Shown here piece after piece: positions 55,191 through 63,012 of a stretch of DNA of 64,000 bases. A model generated the notes under the pieces. The model was not told the DNA's origin and did no database searches. It was given only the letters and a program-made list of their open reading frames with translations. Position numbers and translations under genes: made by a program. Within the stretch, counting starts at the first letter, position 1. Each line of letters starts with the position of its first letter. Source of the stretch: Psychrobacter sp. NG25. Its GTDB lineage: Bacteria > Pseudomonadota > Gammaproteobacteria > Pseudomonadales > Moraxellaceae. The stretch covers positions 1-64,000 of the forward strand of contig NZ_JADGMV010000010.1 in assembly GCF_015234355.1 (NCBI RefSeq), read 5' to 3'.

Positions 55191-55796
55191 ATGAGATTAT
55201 CTGTAATTTATAGAACATTATGTACATCACTGGTCTTGGTCAGTGTATTAGGCTTGGCACAAATGGCTCAAGCCGCGACCCCTATCAGTAGTGGTAATAA
55301 ATTGGCGCACGATGCCAAAAAGCAAATTGGGGTTACCACCAGTTATGATCCTGCTTATCGCAAATTAGAGTTTCCGCGCGGTGATGTGCCGATAGAAAGT
55401 GGTGTCTGCACCGATGTCATCATCAGAGCGTATCGTCTGCAAAACATTGATCTACAGCAATTGGTCAATCATGACATGAAGTCCAATTGGTCAAGCTATC
55501 CAAAGAATTGGGGACTGAAATCGACAGATAAAAACATCGATCACCGCCGTGTGCCCAATCTCGAAGTGTTTTTTGAGCGTCAGGGGCAGACATTGTCGAT
55601 TACGGACAAGGACAGCTTTCAAGCGGGAGACATCGTGTCATGGCGTTTGCCAAAAGATAATTTGCCGCACATAGGCATTGTCTCGGACAAGGTAGCTGAT
55701 GATGGCACACCGATGATTATTCATAATATCGGTAGTGGTACGCAAGAGGAAAATATCCTGTTTGCTTATCCTATTCATAAGCATTTTCGATATTAA
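55191..55796 (+). CDS. DUF1287 family exported protein
   Basis: Predicted periplasmic protein, 201 residues, with a signal peptide (about 1-28, ending MAQAA). The DUF1287 domain is visible as YDPAYRKLEFPRGDVP, GVCTDVIIRAYRLQNIDLQQLVNHDM and the C-terminal AGDIVSWRLPKDNLPHIGIVSD then IIHNIGSGTQEE. The Cys-His arrangement resembles NlpC/P60-like amidases, which suggests a cell-wall hydrolase; this is inference. A strong terminator follows. Confidence 0.87.
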   Translation: MRLSVIYRTLCTSLVLVSVLGLAQMAQAATPISSGNKLAHDAKKQIGVTTSYDPAYRKLEFPRGDVPIESGVCTDVIIRAYRLQNIDLQQLVNHDMKSNWSSYPKNWGLKSTDKNIDHRRVPNLEVFFERQGQTLSITDKDSFQAGDIVSWRLPKDNLPHIGIVSDKVADDGTPMIIHNIGSGTQEENILFAYPIHKHFRY

Positions 55797-55875
55797 GGTG
55801 CTTTGAATATATTTTAATACTGAAGCGCCTTCGTTATGAATCGTTACTTTTAATAATTAGTAAAAAGTAATCAAT

Positions 55876-55920
55876 AAAAAGCCCCGTTAAGCGTAAATCA
55901 TAACGCTTAACGGGGCTTTT
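55876..55920. terminator. bidirectional terminator between DUF1287 and psd
   Basis: AAAAGCCCCGTTAAGCGT pairs perfectly with ACGCTTAACGGGGCTTTT (8-base loop). It lies between convergent genes. Confidence 0.94.
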
Positions 55921-55958
55921 ATTTTTCGCGGCTCTTATTTTGTGAGTCGGTATTACAT

Positions 55959-56795
55959 TTATTTGGTATCGGTACTGCCCAATAGTTGTCCCATTTGTAC
56001 AACACTATTGGCCTCCATACTGTCTTGCCAAGCAGCTTTTGCGGCTTTTGGTAGCACTACAATGGCGGTTGAGCCTAAGTAAAAACGGCCCAGCTCATCG
56101 CCTTTCTCAAAGCTCATGTCATGGTTGGCTTCTTGGATATCATCAGTACGAGAAATCTTACCTGTCGCTACCGTTTCGATGCCAGCGACAATCATCGCTC
56201 CGACCATCACGACAGCTGCTTTGCCATACTTAGTATCAAACATACAAACCAAACGCTCATTGCGTGCAAACAAATCAGGTATGTTAGCTGCAGTGGTCGT
56301 ATTGACTGAAAACAGCGTGCCAGGTACGTAACGGGTTTTGGTCAAAGTTCCCGCGAATGGCATATGGACACGATGATAGTTACTTGGTGCTAGATAGACC
56401 GTCGCAAAGCTACCATCAGCGAAGTAGCTGCCATCTTCGCTGTTGGCAAGTAGCTGCCCGACATCGTAGTAGCGGCCTTTAGCTTGGAGTAATTTATGGT
56501 CGTCAATCTGACCGAGTTGAGAGATAATACCATCCGCAGGACTGACGATGCCGTCAGCAGTGGTATCGATAGGGCGAGCATCTTCTCTGAGCTCACGAGT
56601 AAAAAAGTCATTGAAGCTTTCATAAGCATTGAGACTTTGGCGCTCATATTCGTCCAAGCTAACATTGTAAGCCTTAGCAAAACTACGGATAAAAGTACGT
56701 TTGACGTAAGGATGTCGGCTGGCGGCCAAACGTCCAGCAACTTTACTTAGCTGTTGTTGTGGGACAAGCTGTTGCAAAGTGGTGAATAAATTCAT
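55959..56795 (-). CDS. psd: phosphatidylserine decarboxylase proenzyme
   Basis: Membrane enzyme converting phosphatidylserine to phosphatidylethanolamine. Of 278 residues, the self-cleavage motif LGST is present near the C-terminus in FYLGSTAIVVLP, generating the pyruvoyl alpha chain. SPADGIISQLGQI, YLAPSNYHRVHMPFAGTL and VGAMIVAGIETV are family blocks. I chose the ATG at 56795; the frame extends to 56840. The ribosome binding site is weak. Divergent from dtd. Confidence 0.95.
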   Translation of the reverse strand: MNLFTTLQQLVPQQQLSKVAGRLAASRHPYVKRTFIRSFAKAYNVSLDEYERQSLNAYESFNDFFTRELREDARPIDTTADGIVSPADGIISQLGQIDDHKLLQAKGRYYDVGQLLANSEDGSYFADGSFATVYLAPSNYHRVHMPFAGTLTKTRYVPGTLFSVNTTTAANIPDLFARNERLVCMFDTKYGKAAVVMVGAMIVAGIETVATGKISRTDDIQEANHDMSFEKGDELGRFYLGSTAIVVLPKAAKAAWQDSMEANSVVQMGQLLGSTDTK

Positions 56796-56907
56796 AATGA
56801 GGTTACCAAAATAGAGTTTGATGTAATAATTAATGGGCAAGTTAGTGGCAGTATTTTATCATGGACAGCATGTTATTGTATGAGCATAATCTGTAAGGAG
56901 TCAGTAA

Positions 56908-57363
56908 ATGAAAGCACTTATACAACGAGTGAAGGGTGCGAGTGTTACCATCGATGAACATTGTGTCGGTACCATCGAGCAAGGTGTGTTGGCATATATT
57001 GGCTTAGGCCACGATGATACGCTACACAGCGCGCAGAGAATGGTCGATAAAATTCTGACTTATCGCATCTTTGAAAATGATGATGACCCTGCCAAATATG
57101 GTAAATTAGATAAAAACGTCCAGCAAGTAGCCGGTGGATTGCTATTGGTATCACAATTTACTTTAATGGCAAAAACTGATAAAGGTCGTCGCCCTGACTT
57201 TGGTGGTGCAATGGCACCCGATATGGCACAGGCGTTGTTCGCACAATTGGTTGATTATGCCAAAACTCAGCATACAAATGTGGCCACTGGACAGTTTGGC
57301 GCTGATATGCAGGTATCGAGCATCAATGATGGGCCGCTGAATTTTTTATTAGAGGTAAAGTAA
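56908..57363 (+). CDS. dtd: D-aminoacyl-tRNA deacylase
   Basis: Removes D-amino acids mischarged onto tRNA. The 151-residue protein shows the family's MKALIQRVKGASVTID start, LLVSQFTLMAKTDKGRRPDF near 80-99 (SQxT motif) and the C-terminal NDGPLNFLLEV (GP motif). AAGGAG lies eight bases before the ATG. phoB follows 146 bases later behind its own Pho box. Confidence 0.96.
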   Translation: MKALIQRVKGASVTIDEHCVGTIEQGVLAYIGLGHDDTLHSAQRMVDKILTYRIFENDDDPAKYGKLDKNVQQVAGGLLLVSQFTLMAKTDKGRRPDFGGAMAPDMAQALFAQLVDYAKTQHTNVATGQFGADMQVSSINDGPLNFLLEVK

Positions 57364-57403
57364 ACAATCGGATTCAATATTAGAGATAAGGCATTTCAAA
57401 CAA

Positions 57404-57425
57404 ATGTCATTAAGCTGTCATAATT
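57404..57425 (+). promoter_or_regulatory. Pho box upstream of phoB
   Basis: Two adjacent 11-base direct repeats, ATGTCATTAAG and CTGTCATAATT, match the PhoB-binding consensus (CTGTCAT plus four AT-rich bases). The site ends 84 bases before phoB, and an AT-rich -10-like TAAAAT is at 57441-57446. It predicts autoactivation of phoB under phosphate limitation. Confidence 0.85.
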
Positions 57426-57509
57426 AATCCGTTTAATAGATAAAATATAGCGAGCGCCTATCGCCTTGTTTATAAGTTGAGTTTCGTCATCTAACGCTGA
57501 GAATACCGT

Positions 57510-58214
57510 ATGTATAGTGAGCAAATTTTGATTGTTGAAGATGAACCTGCGATTCGTGAGATGATCGTAATGACACTAGAAATGGCTGGGTTTGATAGCT
57601 TGCAGGCAGCTGATGTATCAGAGGCGCATCAGCAAGTCGTCGACCATAGGCCTGCGCTTATTTTGTTAGATTGGATGCTGCCCGGAGATAAAAGCGGTGT
57701 GGATTTTTGCCGTATGCTCAAAAACGATGAGATGCTCTCTGAGATTCCAGTCATTATGCTGACTGCCAAAGGGGAAGAAGATAGCAAAGTTCACGGCCTT
57801 GATGCGGGTGCTGATGACTATATGACCAAACCTTTTTCGACACGCGAATTGATATCAAGAATCAAAGCAGTGTTGCGCCGTAGTAGTGCACTTAGTAGTG
57901 ATAAGCCTATCGAAATAGGCAGTCTGAGCCTAGATACAAAGAGTCAGCGCGTGACAGCCACAGGCAAAGTCATCGAGGTTGGCCCCACTGAGTATCGATT
58001 ATTAGCGTTCTTTATGAGTCACCCAGAGCGTGCCTATACGCGGACACAACTGCTAGATCAGGTATGGGGTGGCAACGTCTATATTGAGGATAGAACCATT
58101 GATGTACATATCAAACGTCTGCGCACCTTACTACGCCCACATGACTGTGATAAGTTGATACAGACAGTTCGTGGTACAGGCTATCGATTTTCTAGCTTTA
58201 TTGAACCCAATTAA
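57510..58214 (+). CDS. phoB: phosphate regulon response regulator PhoB
   Basis: OmpR-class transcription activator. The 234-residue protein has a receiver domain (about 1-120), with acidic Glu10, Asp11 and phosphoacceptor Asp54 in LLDWMLPG and Lys in MTKPF. A winged-helix DNA-binding domain (about 130-230) follows, with RAYTRTQLLDQVWG and EDRTIDVHIKRLR. The Pho box upstream and the following phoR gene support the phosphate-regulon assignment. The pst and phoU genes are not in this window. Confidence 0.94.
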   Translation: MYSEQILIVEDEPAIREMIVMTLEMAGFDSLQAADVSEAHQQVVDHRPALILLDWMLPGDKSGVDFCRMLKNDEMLSEIPVIMLTAKGEEDSKVHGLDAGADDYMTKPFSTRELISRIKAVLRRSSALSSDKPIEIGSLSLDTKSQRVTATGKVIEVGPTEYRLLAFFMSHPERAYTRTQLLDQVWGGNVYIEDRTIDVHIKRLRTLLRPHDCDKLIQTVRGTGYRFSSFIEPN

Positions 58215-58276
58215 TTGATAATAAAAGTGCCTTGGCAATCGTGACTCAATATAGCGAATAGTGGTAAGGACAATAG

Positions 58277-59368
58277 ATGAGCAATACTATGCCAATAGAA
58301 AATAATCAACAGGGCACATTAGAGCCAACCTCTGAGAAAAATGCAACGGGTCAACTCAAAAAAATCAGCAGCGCCGTACAAGCGCTACGAGATGCGGTGA
58401 TTTTACTCAATGACGATGATGGTTTAGAGTGGTGGAATCAAGCGGCAGAGGATTTGCTATTATTGCAAGTAACGGATAAAGGCCAAAGCATTTTTGACTT
58501 CATCAGAGCCCCCGAATTCTATCAATACTATCAGTCGATCACGATACCTAATGATGGTGTTCATATAGAATCATGGCGAGATGCTAAGCGCTACCTAAAG
58601 TGTGAAATCACACCTTTCGGTGATGAAAAGCTGCTTATTGTTTACGACGTGACAAGATTGCATAACTTGGAAGAGATGCGCCGTGATTTTGTCGGGAATG
58701 TCTCGCATGAATTGCGTACGCCACTGACCGTCATGATGGGGTATTTAGAAAACTTCTCACATCAGCCAGATATGCCACCGCATTGGCGTCGGGGTTTTGA
58801 GTTAATGACTCAGCAGACGGCTCGCATGAATAGAATTGTAAATGACTTGCTTCTGTTATCTCGCATTGAAATCGAAGAAGCGCATGAGCTGACGTATATT
58901 GATATGACCAAGCTGCTGACTCACGTCTATGATGATGCGCAAGCATATAACCGAGCGTATGGCCATACCATTCATTTGCAGATAGATACTTATGACGGGT
59001 TACAAGGTTCAGAGATGTACCTAAATAGTGCATTGTCTAACTTAGTGATTAACGCTATCAAATATACCCCAAAAGGTGGCAACATATCTATCAGCTGGAC
59101 CAAAACTTCAGAAGGCTGTAAATTTGCTGTTGAGGACAATGGTATTGGCATTGCACCGCAGCATATCGCACGTTTGACGGAGCGTTTTTATCGCATTGAT
59201 AAAGGCCGTAGTCGTGCCACAGGCGGTACAGGTTTGGGCCTCGCGATTGTAAAACATGTCTTGTATCAACATGAGGCCAACTTGAAAATTGACTCGGTAG
59301 AAGGGGTTGGCTCCACATTTAGCATGGTATTTCCAACAGCTTATGTTCGATCTGCTCCTACGAGTTAA
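58277..59368 (+). CDS. phoR: phosphate regulon sensor kinase PhoR lacking membrane segments
   Basis: Histidine kinase partner of PhoB. The 363-residue protein has a PAS-like domain at about 31-125 (VQALRDAVILLNDDDGLEWWN), a HisKA domain with phosphoacceptor His144 in NVSHELRTPLT and a HATPase domain with ALSNLVINAIKYTP, VEDNGIGIAP and GGTGLGLAIVKH. The layout equals the cytoplasmic part of E. coli PhoR, but the two N-terminal transmembrane helices and basic stretch are absent. A stop codon lies directly before the ATG in frame, so no upstream start adds them. GGACAA precedes the ATG. Only 62 bases separate it from phoB. Confidence 0.9.
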   Translation: MSNTMPIENNQQGTLEPTSEKNATGQLKKISSAVQALRDAVILLNDDDGLEWWNQAAEDLLLLQVTDKGQSIFDFIRAPEFYQYYQSITIPNDGVHIESWRDAKRYLKCEITPFGDEKLLIVYDVTRLHNLEEMRRDFVGNVSHELRTPLTVMMGYLENFSHQPDMPPHWRRGFELMTQQTARMNRIVNDLLLLSRIEIEEAHELTYIDMTKLLTHVYDDAQAYNRAYGHTIHLQIDTYDGLQGSEMYLNSALSNLVINAIKYTPKGGNISISWTKTSEGCKFAVEDNGIGIAPQHIARLTERFYRIDKGRSRATGGTGLGLAIVKHVLYQHEANLKIDSVEGVGSTFSMVFPTAYVRSAPTS

Positions 59369-59407
59369 GACCAGAAATATTACTGATTTATAGACGGATA
59401 ATATGCT

Positions 59408-59998
59408 CTAGTTATTTTGCAAAAATGGATACGGGTTCACAGCGCTACCATTGATGTATATTCCATAATGGACATGGGGCGGTGTGCCTTTTGCATTGCC
59501 ACTATCACCAACATAGCCAATGATATCGCCAGCATTTACCCAGTCGTTGGGAGCAATATCGGCATAATCTTCTAAATGCGCATAGTAGTGTCCTGCGCCT
59601 CCAGGTCCAACGATGACCACCACCCGACCACCCAAATTATTTTCACCCACTTTTCGGACGATACCTTGCGTTGTCGATTGTATCGGTGTGCCTCGTGCGG
59701 CAAAAATATCAATACCTTCATGCGAGCGGCCTTGGCTACGCGCAGCGCCCCAAGTATCCGTTAGATTCTGCTCTGGTAACGGAGAGGGTAGGCTGTCTTC
59801 TGTGGGTAGTGCTTGCTGCAATAGGCTTAGCTGCTGCCACTTTGACACAACGAATGACTGTGTTTGTTGGCTGATACTTGGCAGTAGTTTGTCTAATATA
59901 AACAATAGCATTACCAACACAGCAGCCCTAATGAGTACGCTTAGTACACGGCGTAGGAGTGTGGGCTTGGCTCGCTGATGTTCATTGACAGGTAGCAT
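59408..59998 (-). CDS. M23-family peptidase, membrane-anchored
   Basis: Predicted peptidoglycan endopeptidase or its activator. Of 196 residues, a hydrophobic N-terminal anchor (about 16-40) precedes a LytM/M23 domain at about 82-190. Zinc-ligand motifs are HEGIDIFA (H and D), HYYAHL (H) and PPHVHYGIY (HxH). All ligands seem present, which suggests an active enzyme, unlike the degenerate NlpD/EnvC types. The gene is opposite phoR with a 39-base gap and no clear terminator between the convergent ends. Confidence 0.88.
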   Translation of the reverse strand: MLPVNEHQRAKPTLLRRVLSVLIRAAVLVMLLFILDKLLPSISQQTQSFVVSKWQQLSLLQQALPTEDSLPSPLPEQNLTDTWGAARSQGRSHEGIDIFAARGTPIQSTTQGIVRKVGENNLGGRVVVIVGPGGAGHYYAHLEDYADIAPNDWVNAGDIIGYVGDSGNAKGTPPHVHYGIYINGSAVNPYPFLQNN

Positions 59999-60180
59999 AG
60001 GGCTCTCTTGGTTTTTTTTATATTATGGAATACTATATTGTAAAAGTTCTATCCTTCATTTTCTGTATGACCTTGTTATATTTGGCTTTTATCCCAATAA
60101 TCATAAATGTGACAAGCATATTGCTATTCATTATGACGTTTCTATCAGGCCATTTCAGCTACTATTGATGACCATATTTT

Positions 60181-60873
60181 ATGATTGATTTTGACACTGC
60201 ACTGATTATCGACACCGAAACAGATCAAGGCCGTGATCCACGACCTATTCAAGTTGCGACTATTAATGTGGCGACAGGGTTTGAGTGGATGAAATACTTT
60301 AATAGTGGCCGATCTATATCGCCCGTTGTTATAAAGGTACATGGTATTACTGATGAGGATGTGGCTGGTCTTGAACGTTTTGAATTAGACCAATTTGAAT
60401 TGCCTGAATATCTGATTGGTCACAACGTACGTTTTGATTGGCGAGTGATTGGCAGTCCTTCTGCCAAGCTCATATGTACGGTGCGGCTGGCGAGGGCAGC
60501 CTTTCCAGAATGGAGTGCTTACGGTCAGTCCAAGTGTATCGAGCAGCTATTGGGAAAGTCTGAGGCAAGTGTAATGACAGTTGCCGCTCATGATGCATTA
60601 GGCGATGCGCGCATGTGTTACTTGCTGTATCAGGCTTGCTGCGAACGTCTAGAGATTGCTCCGACGGATTTTGCGGCGGCACATGCTATCTCTAATAAAG
60701 CGACTCCTGTGAGTAAAATGCCGTTTGGCAAGCATAAGGGCAAGCCAATTAAAGAGGTACCTATCAGCTATGTCAAATGGATGATAGGCAATATTCATAA
60801 CATGCAGCCGTCGCTGTATTCTGCGTTGACCAAGCGTATCAAAGCAGAAGAGAACGAAAATGCGGAAAAGTAA
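60181..60873 (+). CDS. DEDDh 3'-5' exonuclease with C-terminal DUF3820 domain, ExoX-like
   Basis: Predicted single-strand 3'-5' exonuclease, 230 residues. The N-terminal exonuclease domain has the DEDDh motifs: IIDTETDQG (motif I), LIGHNVRFDWRV (motif II) and AAHDALGDARM (motif III). The C-terminal ~55 residues, KMPFGKHKGKPIKEVPISYVKWM, match DUF3820. The combination is that of E. coli ExoX, which trims DNA ends during mismatch repair and recombination. No clear ribosome binding site precedes the ATG. The gene has no visible operon partner. Confidence 0.85.
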   Translation: MIDFDTALIIDTETDQGRDPRPIQVATINVATGFEWMKYFNSGRSISPVVIKVHGITDEDVAGLERFELDQFELPEYLIGHNVRFDWRVIGSPSAKLICTVRLARAAFPEWSAYGQSKCIEQLLGKSEASVMTVAAHDALGDARMCYLLYQACCERLEIAPTDFAAAHAISNKATPVSKMPFGKHKGKPIKEVPISYVKWMIGNIHNMQPSLYSALTKRIKAEENENAEK

Positions 60874-60900
60874 ATACTCCTCTTAAAGTAAATATCTCTC

Positions 60901-61815
60901 TTAATGCTGCTTATTGAGCCAATCTACAGCCATCTGCCAAAGCTCTGGTGCTTTGGCATTGGTTTTACTACTAAAATAACGCATGTGGCCGATATGATTT
61001 AGCCCGAAATCTTTGGGTTCTAAAAAGCGCTTTTCTACTGGCATTTTCGTAAATACGCGAATCATATCATCCATGTTTTTGCTATTGGCAATCTCGTCAT
61101 CGCTAAATCCCAACCAAAGCGCTGGCATGCTCAGTTCATCATAGAAATGCGTGTGTATGCTCTTGCCAAAAGCAGTCTTGATATAGCCTGCGCCATTGCA
61201 CCAATCACGCCACTGTCGAGCCACACCGCGCGGTAATGGCTCACCCATGCCAATCTTGTCCGATGGTGTGTAACCTAGCGTCAAGTTAGCGAGTGGAATA
61301 AAGGCATCCATAAAGCCCATTGCCTTGAGTTTATACGGCATGTCCATGTTTTTGATACGCCCTGATGAGCAGGCAACGTTGAATACGGATTTGATAGCCT
61401 TATAATTTGGCATCAAACCAATGAGCTGACCGCCTGCACTATGACCAATTAAATGATAAGTCGCATCAGAGAACTCGTCTTGTAGGGCATCAAGGACGGC
61501 TGGCATGTCATGGCGACCCCAACTAATCAAAGACGCATCACACTTAGACAAATCAGAGGAAAGCGACTCGCCGATACCTTCGTTATCAAAAGTCAGCACC
61601 CCAAAGCCGTGTTCTGCTAAGTAGGTCGCAAAGCTATGGTAAAACTGGCGTTTGATACCAGTGGCTGGTGCTATCATAATCGCTGTTTTTATTGTTCCTG
61701 TAGGGCGATAGACAGTCGCTGCCAACGCCTTATTGCGGTCTGTCATGATACTTAGAGAGTAAACCTCTATTTGAGAGTCAGTATCTATTTGATTATTGAT
61801 AGAGCTATTGTCCAT
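60901..61815 (-). CDS. alpha/beta hydrolase
   Basis: Predicted serine hydrolase, 304 residues. MIAPATGIKRQFYHSFATYLAEHGFGVLTFDNEGIGES gives the oxyanion-side strand of this subfamily. The nucleophile elbow is GHSAGG near residue 127, with an Asp and His (LNHIGHMRYF) in the C-terminal part. No signal peptide. Substrate unknown; YbbA/DUF-type bacterial lipase or esterase families are possible. It is convergent with the exonuclease gene 27 bases away. Confidence 0.85.
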   Translation of the reverse strand: MDNSSINNQIDTDSQIEVYSLSIMTDRNKALAATVYRPTGTIKTAIMIAPATGIKRQFYHSFATYLAEHGFGVLTFDNEGIGESLSSDLSKCDASLISWGRHDMPAVLDALQDEFSDATYHLIGHSAGGQLIGLMPNYKAIKSVFNVACSSGRIKNMDMPYKLKAMGFMDAFIPLANLTLGYTPSDKIGMGEPLPRGVARQWRDWCNGAGYIKTAFGKSIHTHFYDELSMPALWLGFSDDEIANSKNMDDMIRVFTKMPVEKRFLEPKDFGLNHIGHMRYFSSKTNAKAPELWQMAVDWLNKQH

Positions 61816-62137
61816 GATTTGACCTTAGTGTGTTTTATCATTTTTATGAGTAAAGAATCACTAATCGTCTCGGGCATGTAGTCATTGCGTAGTGATAAAT
61901 CGTTGCTGACATCTGACATGATTGCTTATGTTAGAATAAATTCTGGTAAGGAAGGCACTCGAAGATGACTTCCAAGTTCTATTTTTTTTATTTTAAATGC
62001 TATTATCTATCAAGGTTTTCATAAAAATCTATTTTTGAATTGAGGGCATTCCCCAGTATACATACACTTTTTAATAACTAAACTTTTAACCAATAGACAT
62101 TCAATAAAAACAATCGATGTAACATTAAGGAAGCTAT
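61816..62137. other. divergent intergenic region between hydrolase and LOG-family genes
   Basis: 322 AT-rich bases with the two divergent promoters. No gene, repeat copy or hairpin with a T-run found. Confidence 0.5.
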
Positions 62138-62815
62138 ATGCAAATGAAGATTAACAACGATACGTATGAAGTCATCACTAGCCAAGACATCACTAATATT
62201 GAACAAGCAGTTGATAAGTCTGAATTGACGATGCCATTAGTGGCAGTGTATTGCGGATCACGTCTCGGTAATAAAGACGTCTATGAGCAAGCAGCACGTG
62301 AGTTAGGTCGTGCGTTAGCCGATAATGGTATGGGTCTGGTCTACGGTGGCGCTAGTATCGGGCTGATGGGTGCGGTCGCAGATGAAGTAATTAATGGTGG
62401 TGCGCAAGCAGTTGGCGTGATCCCAACATTTATGCTCAAGCACGAAATAGCTCATGAGCAGCTAACTCGTTTGCACCTGACCGATACCATGCACACCCGA
62501 AAAACAGTGATGGCAGAGTATGCTGATGCCTTCATTACTTTACCTGGTGGTCTTGGTACATTAGAAGAAATCATGGAGATTGCTACTTGGCGTCAGCTAT
62601 ATCAGCATGAAAAGCCGATGATTATCCTCAATATCAATGGTTTCTATGATCGTATGGTTGAGCATTTAAAATATACTGCTGACCAAGGGTTTATGAAGCA
62701 AGAAGACCTTGAGCGTTTGGTGGTGTGCAATACGATTGATGAAGCCATTGACCTATTAAAAACCGTAGTAACCATCGATAGTGCTGTCGATACAGAAAAA
62801 ATGGCTGGTAATTGA
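62138..62815 (+). CDS. LOG-family protein (TIGR00730), putative nucleotide phosphoribohydrolase
   Basis: Rossmann-fold protein of the LOG/YgdH-like family; members cleave cytokinin ribotides or other nucleoside monophosphates (family knowledge). Of 225 residues, VAVYCGSRLGNKDVYEQAARELG starts the domain near residue 36, GLVYGGASIGLMGAVADEVINGG follows, and the active-site motifs are MHTRKTVMAEYADAFITLPGGLGTLEEIMEI. The N-terminal 35 residues are an acidic polar extension. AAGGAAGC precedes the ATG. The terminator lies 78 bases downstream, beyond a truncated repeat copy. Confidence 0.9.
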   Translation: MQMKINNDTYEVITSQDITNIEQAVDKSELTMPLVAVYCGSRLGNKDVYEQAARELGRALADNGMGLVYGGASIGLMGAVADEVINGGAQAVGVIPTFMLKHEIAHEQLTRLHLTDTMHTRKTVMAEYADAFITLPGGLGTLEEIMEIATWRQLYQHEKPMIILNINGFYDRMVEHLKYTADQGFMKQEDLERLVVCNTIDEAIDLLKTVVTIDSAVDTEKMAGN

Positions 62816-62840
62816 GGCTAATTTTAAGCAATATTTGGCT

Positions 62841-62893
62841 TATAGTCGATTCAATTTAAAAGTAGTAAAAGGCAACCGAGTGTAGATCTATAT
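62841..62893 (+). repeat. MITE-like repeat, copy 4 (left half only, about 53 bp)
   Basis: It begins TATAGTCGATTCAATTTAAA and continues through AGTGTAGATCTATAT. The match to copies 1-3 stops where the terminator hairpin begins. The right half with GACTATA is absent. Confidence 0.85.
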
Positions 62894-62938
62894 AAAAAAG
62901 GAGAGGGTGGCTAATTACAAGCCACTCTCTCCTTTTTT
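62894..62938. terminator. bidirectional terminator downstream of the LOG-family gene
   Basis: AAAAAAGGAGAGGGTGGCT pairs with AGCCACTCTCTCCTTTTTT (one G-U pair). It lies between the LOG-family gene and the convergent FAD oxidoreductase gene. Confidence 0.93.
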
Positions 62939-63012
62939 CGTGCAGTTTTTAAAGTAGCTAATAGTAAAGCTTAAGACAAGCTTGACCCCATATCTAATTT
63001 ATATGAAATGAA

